Source: Rehmannia glutinosa (lineage: Eukaryota > Streptophyta > Magnoliopsida > Lamiales > Orobanchaceae). From it: 64,000 bases of DNA. The notes under the pieces were generated by a model that searched no databases, was not told the DNA's origin, and worked only from the letters and a program-made list of their open reading frames with translations. Below, piece after piece: positions 20,657-30,239 of the stretch. The number at the start of each line of letters is the position of its first letter. Positions within the stretch are counted from its first letter, which is position 1. The position numbers were made by a program, and so were the translations under genes. The stretch is from NCBI GenBank assembly GCA_016081115.2, contig CM071930.1, positions 36,927,335-36,991,334 on the forward strand, in the 5' to 3' direction.

Positions 20657-22312
20657 GGCAAAATTGCAAAATTAGTCCTGTAACTTTAGGTCTGTCGCAA
20701 AATGGTCCAATAAAAATTATGGTTTGCAAAATAGTCCCGTAACTAAAGAAAACTCGCAATTTTGGTCCAACTTTTGCCAGAAATTGGGAAATTGCCCGGA
20801 AAAATCCAACGTGTCCTCATTGTGGGCCAAGACTGCTGATGTGGACTCCAATTTGATGAGGTGGAATGATGACATATTTTAGAAGTGCACACATAGCTCT
20901 TACATGGAATTATATATTACACGTCTTTTGTTTCAGTTTATTTTTTAATTAAAAAAATATAAATTCTTTAGTACTTATTTTGGAAATTATGTTTAACTTT
21001 GAAGAATACAACTTATAAAAATAATTTAAATGTGTTTTAATTAACTAATAAATGAGAGGTTTTTTTTGACTAATTTTAAATAATAATGATCAACTAAGAT
21101 AAATTAATGAATAATATTTTAGTTAGCTAATTTTATAGAAATTAAAATTATATAAAAATCGATAAAATAATTAATAAAAATTTAAAGCATAACTTGTGTT
21201 AAAATATATTATTGTCCATATAAAAAGCATATATAGAATGTTTTCCTGAGATTTACACTTATATTTTCTTATATTTTTTCTATTATTAATAAATAATCTC
21301 TATTATGTTAACATATTTTAGTTAAATAAAAAATATGAAAATGGTATAACCAAATATTTATTTTTTATTTATTTTTCTAATTTTTTATTTTCACTTTCTT
21401 CTTCAATGCCCGCCAACCCTCCGACCATACCACCTCTCCTCCCCGCCGACCACCACCTCCATTCCAAGCCCACCACCGCCACTGTACCACTCCACGACGC
21501 CACCATGAATTCACGCCCAATCCACTCATATCCTCACAAACAAAACCTTCATTTTCTATACAAAACCCAATCCTCTAAAATTGCAACACCAATATTCAAT
21601 CAATTCAAACAATGAGCCCTGAACAATAAAGAACCTCCTCTTTCCTAATTTCGAACTCCATGTTCTGTACTTTTGGTATGGGTTTCAAGCAAAATCCCTC
21701 AACAGAAGAATGAATTTTTTGGTACAGTCTCTTCTCTTCGGTGTGGGCTCCAAGCAGAACTCTCAATAAAGTGGAAGTTTTGGTTAAAATATGTCTGGGT
21801 CTGGGATGGCTGGGTTGTGGCGGCGTCGGGGTGCCGCCGATCGTGGTGGTGGCTGGAGAAATGGGTGGTTGTGCGGTTGGAACAAGAAGATCTGGAAAAC
21901 AAAATAAGATAAATAAAAGTGAAAGAAAAGGAAAAATGAAAAAAGAAAAAAGAAAAAAGAAAAATAAGATTATATTTATTTTCTCAATAGATACAAAATA
22001 AAATTTAATGATGTGGAGGATGATTTGGCATATTTTTTTTGTCATGGCAAATGCTCCTAACCCACCTAGGCAACACATCATTAAAAAAATAAATTAAAAA
22101 CCACCAAATAATTTCCACATAAGCCTGGTTGGCCGGAATTCAGGCCACATGTGCCTCACGTGACTTATTCCGGGCAATTTCTCAATTTCCGGCAAAATTT
22201 GGATCAAAATCGCGAGTTTTCTTTAGTTACAGGACTATTTTGCAAACCGTGATTTTTACAGGACCATTTTGCGATAGACCTAAAGTTACAGGACTAATTT
22301 TGCAATTTCGCC
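20657..22312. mobile_element. Non-autonomous Mutator-like element (MULE) with long TIRs and 9-bp duplication
   Basis: The terminal inverted repeats are about 190-200 bp: GGCAAAATTGCAAAATTAGT at 20657 and its inverted counterpart ending at 22312. TAATATATT flanks both ends (20648-20656 and 22313-22321), a perfect 9-bp duplication diagnostic of MULEs. No transposase is present. The inside holds a GC-rich stretch (about 21405-21910) that contrasts with AT-rich surroundings. Confidence 0.88.
21405..21912. other. GC-rich cargo inside the MULE, possible captured gene fragment
   Basis: Short open frames occur on both strands: 21406-21615 plus, Pro/His-rich, starting MPANPPTIPPLLPADH, and 21673-21912 plus, Trp/Val-rich. 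Base composition is far from the AT-rich DNA on either side. MULEs that carry host gene pieces (Pack-MULEs) are common in plants, but I cannot name a parent gene. It may equally be non-coding. Confidence 0.3.
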
Positions 22313-22790
22313 TAATATATTTTATTGAAGTGGATATTATATAATTTTTTATTAAGAAATTAATAAAATAAAAATAAATATATATACATAGAATTTTTTG
22401 ATTTTTTTTAAACTAATGTGGCAAAGTGCAAATAACTCAAAAAGTTTTTATATGGTAATTGACAATCGCGCAAAGTTTTAGATGACAAAATTCAATAACT
22501 TTGATATAATTTTATTCAAATGACAATTTTGCCGCCACGTACATGGCACATGACAAGATCTCGATGGAATATTCCACCGGCAGCGAGTCCCCAGAGACAA
22601 TGTACAAAACTTGTAAGCTTCAAAAGGTACAATGTCTTGAAAATAAGTTTAGTTGGGAAAATTGAAAAAATCGAATAGTTCGGATGGCAAAAAAAACATT
22701 TTCCTCTATTATTTATTAGGGCGATCGAACCACTAACCAGTAGCAAGACCAATTTCGGTTTTTAAAACATTGGTTATAATCTCTCTCAAG

Positions 22791-23705
22791 CAGAGTTGTC
22801 AAAACGGGCCGGCAGGGTGGGTCAATCCGCAGCCTTCCAAAACCCATTATTTGGCGGGATGGTGCGGGTTGGACCGCTAAGGTGGTGGACCTAGAAAACC
22901 TCAACCCAACCCAATCCGCCTTGGGTTGCGGGTTGGGGGGACCGGCCCATAATAAATTCCAAAAAAACAAATTTTGAATTTATTTTCGTGCCTACATATA
23001 AGTTGTAGTTCAACTTGTTGGTTCCTCAATAAAACATGAATTACTAGATGAAGTGATGTTCAAAATACCGATAAGAAATTACATTTTTTTCCGTAGAAAA
23101 TAAAATAAAAAGAAAAGAAGGAAAGATGTTAATAAAACACCGTATAATAAGCGTAAAATTCTTGCTGAGTATGTTTGTATTTTAAATATTGGGCTTGGTT
23201 TTGACTTATTTTCTTAATTGGTGTACAGAAGAATGAGAAAATAGCATTCGAACAGGTAAGTTTGGAATTTTAGCTCATTCGTGTACTGTATGTATTGTGC
23301 AAGTGGTGTTGTCACAGCAACCAAGTTAAAAACTCAAAATAAATCCTAGTCAAATTTATCTATAATTCAATAGTTCATGGAAATTAATCCTTAAAATAGA
23401 AAGAATATTGTATGGTCAAAAATGAACTAGGTAGGCATATAGAAAGAATATTGTATGGTTAAAAATGAACTAGGTAGGCATACAGTAACCAAAGACGAGC
23501 ACATTATTTATTTATATAAAACTAATCGGCAGGACACGGGTTGGCACGCCCCACCACGGGTTGGCTCGCCTCAACCCGCGGCCCAAACAGGTTGGCCCAT
23601 TTAGGCCCATCTTCTGGCGGACCACTAAAACTTCAATCCATCCCTAAACCTTTGGTGGGGCAGGACAGGCTAACCCAACGGGCCTGGCCCATTTTGACAA
23701 GTCTA
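22791..23705. mobile_element. hAT-like non-autonomous element
   Basis: The ends CAGAGTTGTCAAAACGGGCC (22791) and, inverted, TAGACTTGTCAAAATGGGCC (23705) match at 17 of 20 bases. The flanks CTCTCAAG (22783-22790) and CTCTCAAA (23706-23713) fit an 8-bp duplication with one change, as in hAT elements. The GGGCCGG/GGTTGGCCC-rich subterminal repeats are typical of plant hAT families. No transposase ORF. Confidence 0.75.
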
Positions 23706-23808
23706 CTCTCAAAGTAACCTCAAGATTTACAATTGACACCCGCAAATCAAGCAATAACTATGTCCATTATGATGGAAATCTAAAGCTTATTTTACACAAC
23801 ACCTATTA

Positions 23809-24835
23809 GAGCTTCTCCAGCAACACGCCAAAGAAGCGCCCAACGCCAATCTCCACCCTCCAGCAGTGCGCTATACACTGCGCCAATTTACATCGTGCTA
23901 TAGTGCAGCGCCACATGTGGCGCTGCACTGTTTTGACGCCAAACCTTTTTTTTTTAATATATTTTACTTACTTTTGAATATTGTAATTGAATTTATATTC
24001 AATTAACCTAATAAAAAATAATATTAAAATTAATTTAATTATGTGTGATAATTATTTTTTGACTAATATGAGATGTAATTTTCATAATACTATGATATTT
24101 AAAATACTACACAAAAATATATAAATCTTACATAAAATTTCATTATAAAATAATGAAACATAAAATTACCACAATAAAAAACAGTTACATAAAAATAGAT
24201 AAAGTTACATAAAATAACTAAAAATAAAATTATTAAAATACAAATAAAAACAGATACAATATTTTTTCTAGTAATCTGGAAGACCACTTTCGGACCCTCC
24301 AAGATCTGGAAAAAAATCCCCAAATATACTAGAGTTTGGTTGTTGTGCTTGTCTTCTCTTCTGCATAATTTGTTGTTGCTCCAATCGGAAGAATTCACGC
24401 CGTTCAGGATCTGAAATGGTATCCAAATTCATCATTAAAATATTATCTTCTCTCATCAATTCATTTATTTTAGATTTACGATTTTGTGCTTCGATTTTTT
24501 TCATTTCCAACTCAACAACGCGGTCTTTTTTTGTAATTAAACTTAATAATATTTCTCGAAGTTTTGCATTCTCTTCTTTGACCGTGTTTGCAAAAGCAGA
24601 TGCATCTTCACTCTATTTTCTTTTCAATTTAGATTTTTTGACGCCCTCAGGACGATGTGATGAAAATCAATTATAAGTAATTAAAATTAATATTAAATTA
24701 ATAAAAGAAGAAATCTTATGGAATATTCTTTTTTAGTGCAGAAAAATAGTGCAAACTGCTGGAGATGGAATGCAGATTCTGCACTAAAGTAGTGCAGACT
24801 CTGCACTAAAGTAGTGCAAACTACTGGAGATGGCC
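23809..24835. mobile_element. PIF/Harbinger-type element remnant with TTA duplication
   Basis: The ends GAGCTTCTCCAGCA (23809) and, inverted, GGCCATCTCCAGTA (24835) form imperfect TIRs, flanked by TTA at 23806-23808 and 24836-24838. The inside keeps the C-terminal part of the Harbinger accessory protein on the minus strand, but not the DDE transposase. The 3-bp TTA duplication and cargo agree on the class. Confidence 0.75.
24268..24659 (-). pseudogene. Harbinger ORF1 C-terminus (NAM-associated-type domain fragment)
   Basis: The minus strand reads RPEGVKKSKLKRK, an in-frame stop (about 24613), EDASAFANTVKEENAKLREI, then KKDRVVELEMKKIEAQNRK and SDPERREFFRLEQQQIMQKR, ending GLPDY at 24271. This is the Lys/Glu-rich helical C-terminal module of the Myb-like protein carried by PIF/Harbinger elements (also annotated as the NAM-associated C-terminal domain). 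In complete elements it works with the transposase in DNA binding and nuclear import. The N-terminal DNA-binding part is missing. Confidence 0.65.
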
Positions 24836-24942
24836 TTAGGCTATTTACTACCAAAAAAGGTTACATATCCAAACGAGAGATTTTGCTTCGCCGAAAACTT
24901 TTGCTTAACGGAAAGGAGTGTTCTCAAATCTTTTACAATTAG

Positions 24943-25097
24943 CAACAAACTCTGAGGAACTCAGAGCACAGAACGCAGCAGAGAAAACTGAAGAAACCAT
25001 AGAATTTGACAAAACCGGCAGGATCATAGACGAGAGCTTGTTCAAGTTCATTAATTCAAAACACATATGGCGAAGCAGAGAAAGCACCTTTCAATAG
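24943..25097 (+). pseudogene. Possible orphan last exon of an unidentified gene
   Basis: TTTTACAATTAG at 24931-24942 looks like a splice acceptor. It is followed by 50 open codons (including SEELRAQNAAEKTEE and FDKTGRIIDESLFKFINS) to a TAG at 25095. The composition is protein-like, charged and amphipathic, and it would be convergent with RPL7A. The minus strand is also open here for 60 codons, so this may be chance. I recognise no family. Confidence 0.22.
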
Positions 25098-25212
25098 CAG
25101 ATATTAATGTAAACAAAAAACAAGTCTAGTTTTAATCTTAGAATAACAAGGGCATAGAAAACTCCTCTCACTTGCTTCTATCACTAACAGAAAAATGTAA
25201 GAACCAAATTTT

Positions 25213-27303
25213 TTAATTCATCCTCTGAGCTGCTTCCTTGGCAAGAAGCTTCTCTTTTGCCTTTGTCTTAGCCTGGGATTTTGATCCCATGACACCACCT
25301 CCCCATTTCTTTCTGGTCTCATCATACTTATCATTGAAATTGGCCTATAATGACAGCAGAAAATAAAAAGATCATTTCCCACTCAAAATTAAAGTATTGC
25401 TCAAGTTTTGGTAAATCTAAAACATGAACGCTGTTGAACAGCATATTTCACCTTGATAGCCTCCAAGATCTTGCTGAACTCCATCTTGTCTTCATTCTTC
25501 ACAGAGGTCAAGCACAAAACCGAGGCAGTCTTCTGATGGACAATCTACAGATATCATGCACAGAAAAATACATTAATGCAGTGTCCAAGAGATCACCAAA
25601 ATGATATTCTAATATCAACTGATTAAGTGGCACTTACAGTTCCCAACCTAGCCTTCCCCTTCACAATACAGTATGGGATCTCCATTTTCCTGCATAGGGC
25701 AGGGAGCCACACAACCAACTCAATCGGATCCACATCATGCGCAATGACCACCAACTGAGCTTTATTCTGCAAATAAAGTTTCACCAGTTATTATCTGGCC
25801 GTAAAAGAAAGTACAAGTGAATTTGTACAAAATCCAAACCTGCTCGATGAGGTAGGTCACATGGTTGAGACCATATTTCACCACAATCGGCTTCTTCGTC
25901 TCAGGAGCTTTTCCTTCAGACTCAGCCTGGGCTCTTTTCAACAGACGCTCTTTCTTTTGAGCTCTGTCCTCGGGCCTGTATTTGAGAAGCATCTTGAAGA
26001 GGCTGGTCGCTGCATTACAAAAAGGAAAATAATATGACTGAACGAACTCAAGAACATATTTCTGGACAAAAAACACAACATTGATATTTAACTTCAAGCC
26101 AATCATGGATAAACAAAATGAATTGAAACAGAATTGCAGAACCTCCCCCACATTAAGGCTGGACTACTACTGGAGTCAATAATTCAAGTAAACGTAACCA
26201 CAATATCATGCAGATTAATGCCAGAAAGATGGATGAGCATCATCATTTGAAACGAAATGCATAACCTTCCCACATTAACCTATATTGCAAAAAAAAAATT
26301 CAAGAAAATGAACCTAACCGGACAATGACAGGAAGACTAAAGATTGACAAATTAGCTTTGTTTTTGCTCAACACAAAGCCGTTAATTGGTTAAAAAATTA
26401 TAAATTATTGCTGCATTCTTTCACATATGCAAAACATATTATTACCATATCTCTTTATACATTCATCATATGAAAAAAACAAAATTTGCAGCTCCACACT
26501 GTACAAAACAATTACACATCACAAAACTTTCCACTAACTAAAAGCACAACTTGCCATATAGGATATATATCATTAGAGAAGATTCACAAAATACATAAGA
26601 AAAGTTCAAAAAAATAAGTATATTGGGGAGTAACAAAAGAAAAAAAAGGTCAAACGAATAAATATAAGACACAAGCAAATGAAATAAAAACAAAAAAATT
26701 GATTTGTAAATAAAAATGTAATGAAAAAATGCAAAAATCCAGACACTCAGTCCAAAGACGAATAGCAAGTACATAGAACCTGAAAACAGAACAGTCATTT
26801 CGGCTGTAGAAAAGAACAATTTCATACAGCAATACTACCATTAACACCCAGGTTATATTTCTAGATCAACCATGATTTTATTTAGCAAATCATTAATAAA
26901 AAAAATTAAACCGAATACCAAGAAGAACAAACAATAAGAAAGTGATAACATAGTACGAAACTACAAACCCAAGTTTTTGTCGAGGGTTTTGGAGAACTGA
27001 TGAATTGGTGGAGGAACCTTCAACCTCTGCTTTAGTATCATCTTCTTCCTCTGAATTCTCACAACTTGAGGCCATTTCACGAACCGATGCAGATCTTTCT
27101 TCGGCGGTAGAGCTCCTCCGATACCAAACTGCTTTGGCCTTTTCTCAAATAGCGGATTCACAACTTTCTCCGCCTTCTTCTTTGCTGGCAGCTTTGCGCC
27201 CTTCTTTGGAGCCTGGGAAAAATAATTTTACTGTAAGTAAAAGCATTAGCTGGTACAATAACATGGTTACACAACATGAGAGTGGAAGGAGGACGAGTAC
27301 CAT
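25213..27303 (-). CDS. RPL7A: 60S ribosomal protein L7a (eL8), six exons
   Basis: A component of the large cytosolic ribosomal subunit that binds 28S/5.8S rRNA through its L7Ae-type RNA-binding fold. Exons on the minus strand: 27303-27301 (ATG only), 27212-26969, 26009-25840, 25766-25638, 25544-25452, 25344-25213. All introns have GT/AG borders, and the joined CDS is 771 bp for 256 residues, the usual plant length. Motifs in order: the Lys-rich N-terminus APKKGAKLPAKKK, NPLFEKRPKQFGIGGALPP, FSKTLDKNL, LFKMLLKYRPEDRAQKKERL, VVKYGLNHVTYLIEQ (L7Ae fold), VVIAHDVDPIELVVWLPALC, KIVHQ-type core strands, WGGGVMGSKSQAK, and the end AAQRMN. No breaks or odd residues, so it is probably functional. Promoter motifs upstream fit a ribosomal protein gene. 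Confidence 0.96.
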
Positions 27304-27460
27304 TTCTTCTTCGATTGCTGCGACAACGGCTGTTGAACCCTAACGAGTTATAGTATGCCACACACAGAGAGTGAAGGGTGTTGGAAGTTAGGGTTATATA
27401 CTTTCACTGGATAAAAACCCTTGGACGATTGTTTGTCTGCCCGCAGTGGGCCGGCCCACC
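27304..27460 (-). promoter_or_regulatory. RPL7A promoter and 5' leader
   Basis: TGGGCCGGCCCA at 27447-27458 is a back-to-back pair of TGGGCC (site II) motifs. Telo-box-type AACCCTAA is read on the minus strand at 27388-27395, with TATATA just beside it (27394-27399), and a second copy lies on the plus strand at 27336-27343. Site II plus telo-box is the known signature of plant ribosomal protein promoters and links expression to growth and cell division. Confidence 0.75.
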
Positions 27461-27744
27461 TGGGACTTCGAACTAATTCAGTATTGAGTTGAATAGGTAT
27501 TTTACCAAAAAGCTCAAGCCCATACTCGTACCCACCTCTCGTTTTATACTTCCAGTTATTTATTAAACTTTTCTATATAATAATTAATAAATTTACAAAT
27601 ATCTTTTTTATTAATGAATCAAAATATCATTTTAAAAACCATGAATAATTCACGAGCATTTGCTGTCTTGTCCACGCTATTGTTTATGTTTAGTGTTCAG
27701 TGCACCCACTATTCTTAGAATTGGGAAAGGAGAAAGGAAGTGTA
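27461..27744. other. Intergenic, no gene seen
   Basis: AT-rich sequence between the RPL7A promoter and the Copia array. AGATC at 27745-27749 is the left target duplication of that array. Confidence 0.5.
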
Positions 27745-27749
27745 AGATC

Positions 27750-28884
27750 TGTTGGAAATTTGGTTTTGATAAAGCGGGTGTCGTCCCGACTTTGACCAAA
27801 TTTTTGGTGGCTAAAAATTTAATTCTGCAGGAATTAAATTGTGAATTGTTAATCTACTTTTCGAGTAGATGTTCGTAGTATTTTATATTTCTCAAAACCG
27901 AATTTCGGTGATGAGTGAGAAATTAATACACGATGTTGGCCACGCGAATGGGCATAGTTTATCCTAGTATAAAAATACTAGAATGTGTTATTAGTTGGTT
28001 ATACTATAGCACAAGTATATGATCACAAATAGGCCTTGGACCGGACCGACCCTTTGGGCTCGGGTTGAGTTAGTTTTGTAACTTGAAATGGGCTTGGCCC
28101 AAATTCAAGAATCGGGGCTGATGAATCTAGACATTGGAGGTGTGTCAGGTTCATGTGTGGATGAATCTAGACATTGGAGGTGTCACAGGTTTGTGGCTTT
28201 TGGAGTTTGTAACTCCTCAAGTAGTGGTCATATAAGAGGTTTTGTAACTTTATTGTTTGGGAGTTACATGTAAAAGTTGAATGCCCACTCTCTTATCTTT
28301 AATTCCCTACAAGTGTTGGAAATGATGGCCTATATAAGTCAAGATGGAAGGCGTTTCTTTGCATTGTGGGAGTTAGGAGGAGTTAGGAAGGAAGAGATGG
28401 AGTAAGTATACATCGAAAAATCGCATATCTCGCATATTTTTCAAGTGTCGGTAAGTCAAAAGTGCAAGGAAATTTTCGAGAACATTTTCAAGAACACTTC
28501 CTTCCTTTTCGCAGATTTGTTAAACAAGTAATATCTCGCTCCTTCGAGTTCGAAAGGTGCCTTTGTGTCGATGGGAAGCACTACACGTGTCGAACACAAA
28601 GGAGGTGAAAAGCCGTTTTATCTTTGGGGACATTACGTCAAACCGTGAGCACAAAGTGACTTTCAAAAACGTATTTGTCTTGCGGATTTTTGAGAGTTCT
28701 ACTCGACTCGGCTTTTGTTTTTCAAATATGATGCATTCATGCTTCGAGTTGGAATTCATTCAAGACATTTGTAATAGTTAGGTTTTACATTTCTCGTAAT
28801 TTTATGTTTTGAAGAGGAAACCATTTTGAAAAGCCATCTTGAAGGCTTTTAGAAAAGTTATAACCATTGTCTTATTTTCCAACA
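27750..28884 (+). repeat. Copia array LTR 1
   Basis: A 1135-bp LTR with TATATAAG at 28331-28338. It differs from LTRs 2 and 3 not by scattered changes but by clustered short replacements and insertions between long identical runs. Confidence 0.9.
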
Positions 28885-30239
28885 ACGATCAAGACAAATA
28901 TTGTACCTTCACGATGGCGAGGAGAAACAAAGCCTTAGCTTGGAGATGAATTTGCGAGTCCCAAAGACCTTCCAAGTTCTTTTGGAATTATTGTTGATTT
29001 GCGGGAAAAAGCGCGTTGCGTTTGAAGCTGGGGCTAGGATGGTGATATCCTATGATGTGACTTTGTCCTTAATGGACTTAGTGGTACACTTTGCTGTATG
29101 TATTTGTGTGGTTTGAATCGAGGATGTTTTTCCAAAAGGTTCATGTGTTGAAAAGAAAACGAAACGAGGATGTGATTTCCAAGAGGTTCGTTATTTCGAT
29201 GTTTGATTGAAAAATGGATGATTCCAAGAATCGTGTAAAAAATGTGTTGAAAAAAGTCTAAAAAAGTTTCAACCCCTCGGGATCCCGCATGATATTCGTA
29301 TCTTTAAGGGATGTTGTTTAAATGAAAAATTCCAAATGGTTTACATCGTTAAGATGTTGAAGGAAGAGATGGGAAATTTTCATGAATTCCTAAATGCAGT
29401 GTCGGTAAAAGTGTTGTACTTTTCGACGAACATTTTCAAGGAAGGAATTTGGATTAGTGGAGTTCGAAAGGTGCGATTGTTCGATTAGAAGTCGAAGAAA
29501 GCAATCGAGGCCTAAAGGTAAATCCATGAAAGTCTTGGTCAAGAGACTTGAGAAAACTGTGTTGGAATACTTTTTAAGAATTCTAACGGATCCATTTCTC
29601 GTGGGGTATGACCACACTTTTCGTTGTAACCTCACTATTTTGGCTTTCGAGCTTGATTCTGATTTAAGTGTTGAGAAACAAAGTTTTTCGGAGGTGTTGT
29701 AACCGTAGTGACATTGTACCACAATTGCGGAATTAGTTGTTATGCGAGGTGTTGTAACATGGGGCTAGGATGGTGAATCTATGATGTGACTTTGTAATCT
29801 TAATGGAAAGACATTTGCACGAGGTGTTGCCAAAAGTGTTGTAACACCTAAGGTAGTTTGAAAAGAAAACCGAGGATGTGATTTGAGTTTTGAAGTGTTG
29901 ATTGAAAAATGTGTGACAACATCCGAGGTCACACTAGTCTAAAAGTAAATGGTTCGTCTTTGAAGGGATGTTGTTTAAATGAAAAACAAGGTTTACATCG
30001 TTAAATTTGTTTGAATGAGGTTCTGAAACGTTATTGTTGGAATGAGGTTCTAATGGTTTTGGAACAACGGAAAGCATTCTAATGCTAAAGACCAAGAGCT
30101 GTGTTGGAATACTTTTTAAGTTAACGGCGTAATCCCAGGAGTTGAACAAAGAAACTTCGGAATATGTGGGGTAGGCCATTTTAATGGCGTACCACATATT
30201 GAATAAAATCCCACTTAAAGGGAAAGATAAGACTCTTAC
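28885..30239 (+). other. Degenerate 5' part of Copia internal region 1
   Basis: No tRNA primer site follows the LTR, and no gag or protease frame is recognisable. Short stretches identical to internal region 2 alternate with unrelated or LTR-derived words. For example, 29400-29440 contains the LTR sequence GTCGGTAAAAGTGTTGTA. Confidence 0.6.

Larger units (their letters stand above)
19766..22680. mobile_element. Old foldback / long-TIR DNA element split by a MULE
   Basis: The left arm (about 19770-20090) and right arm (about 22313-22640) are inverted, diverged copies. Shared blocks include GAAGTTTACGAGTTTTGCAC against its counterpart near 22605, AATATTCCACCGG, CTTTGCCAC and CACTTCAATAAAATATATTA. 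The right arm is broken by the MULE at 20657-22312, whose target lies in the AAAATATATTA block. The inside (20100-20647) is very AT-rich and non-coding. The outer ends are not sharply defined and I found no clear duplication, so the boundaries are approximate. Confidence 0.6.

Noticed and set aside
24905..25087. 60-codon minus-strand frame near the RPL7A 3' end
   Set aside because: No motif or splice context. It lies beyond the RPL7A stop, and the plus strand has an equally open frame.
26538..26847. Hydrophobic minus-strand frames between RPL7A exons
   Set aside because: They fall inside the large second coding intron and are T-rich intron sequence, not membrane proteins.
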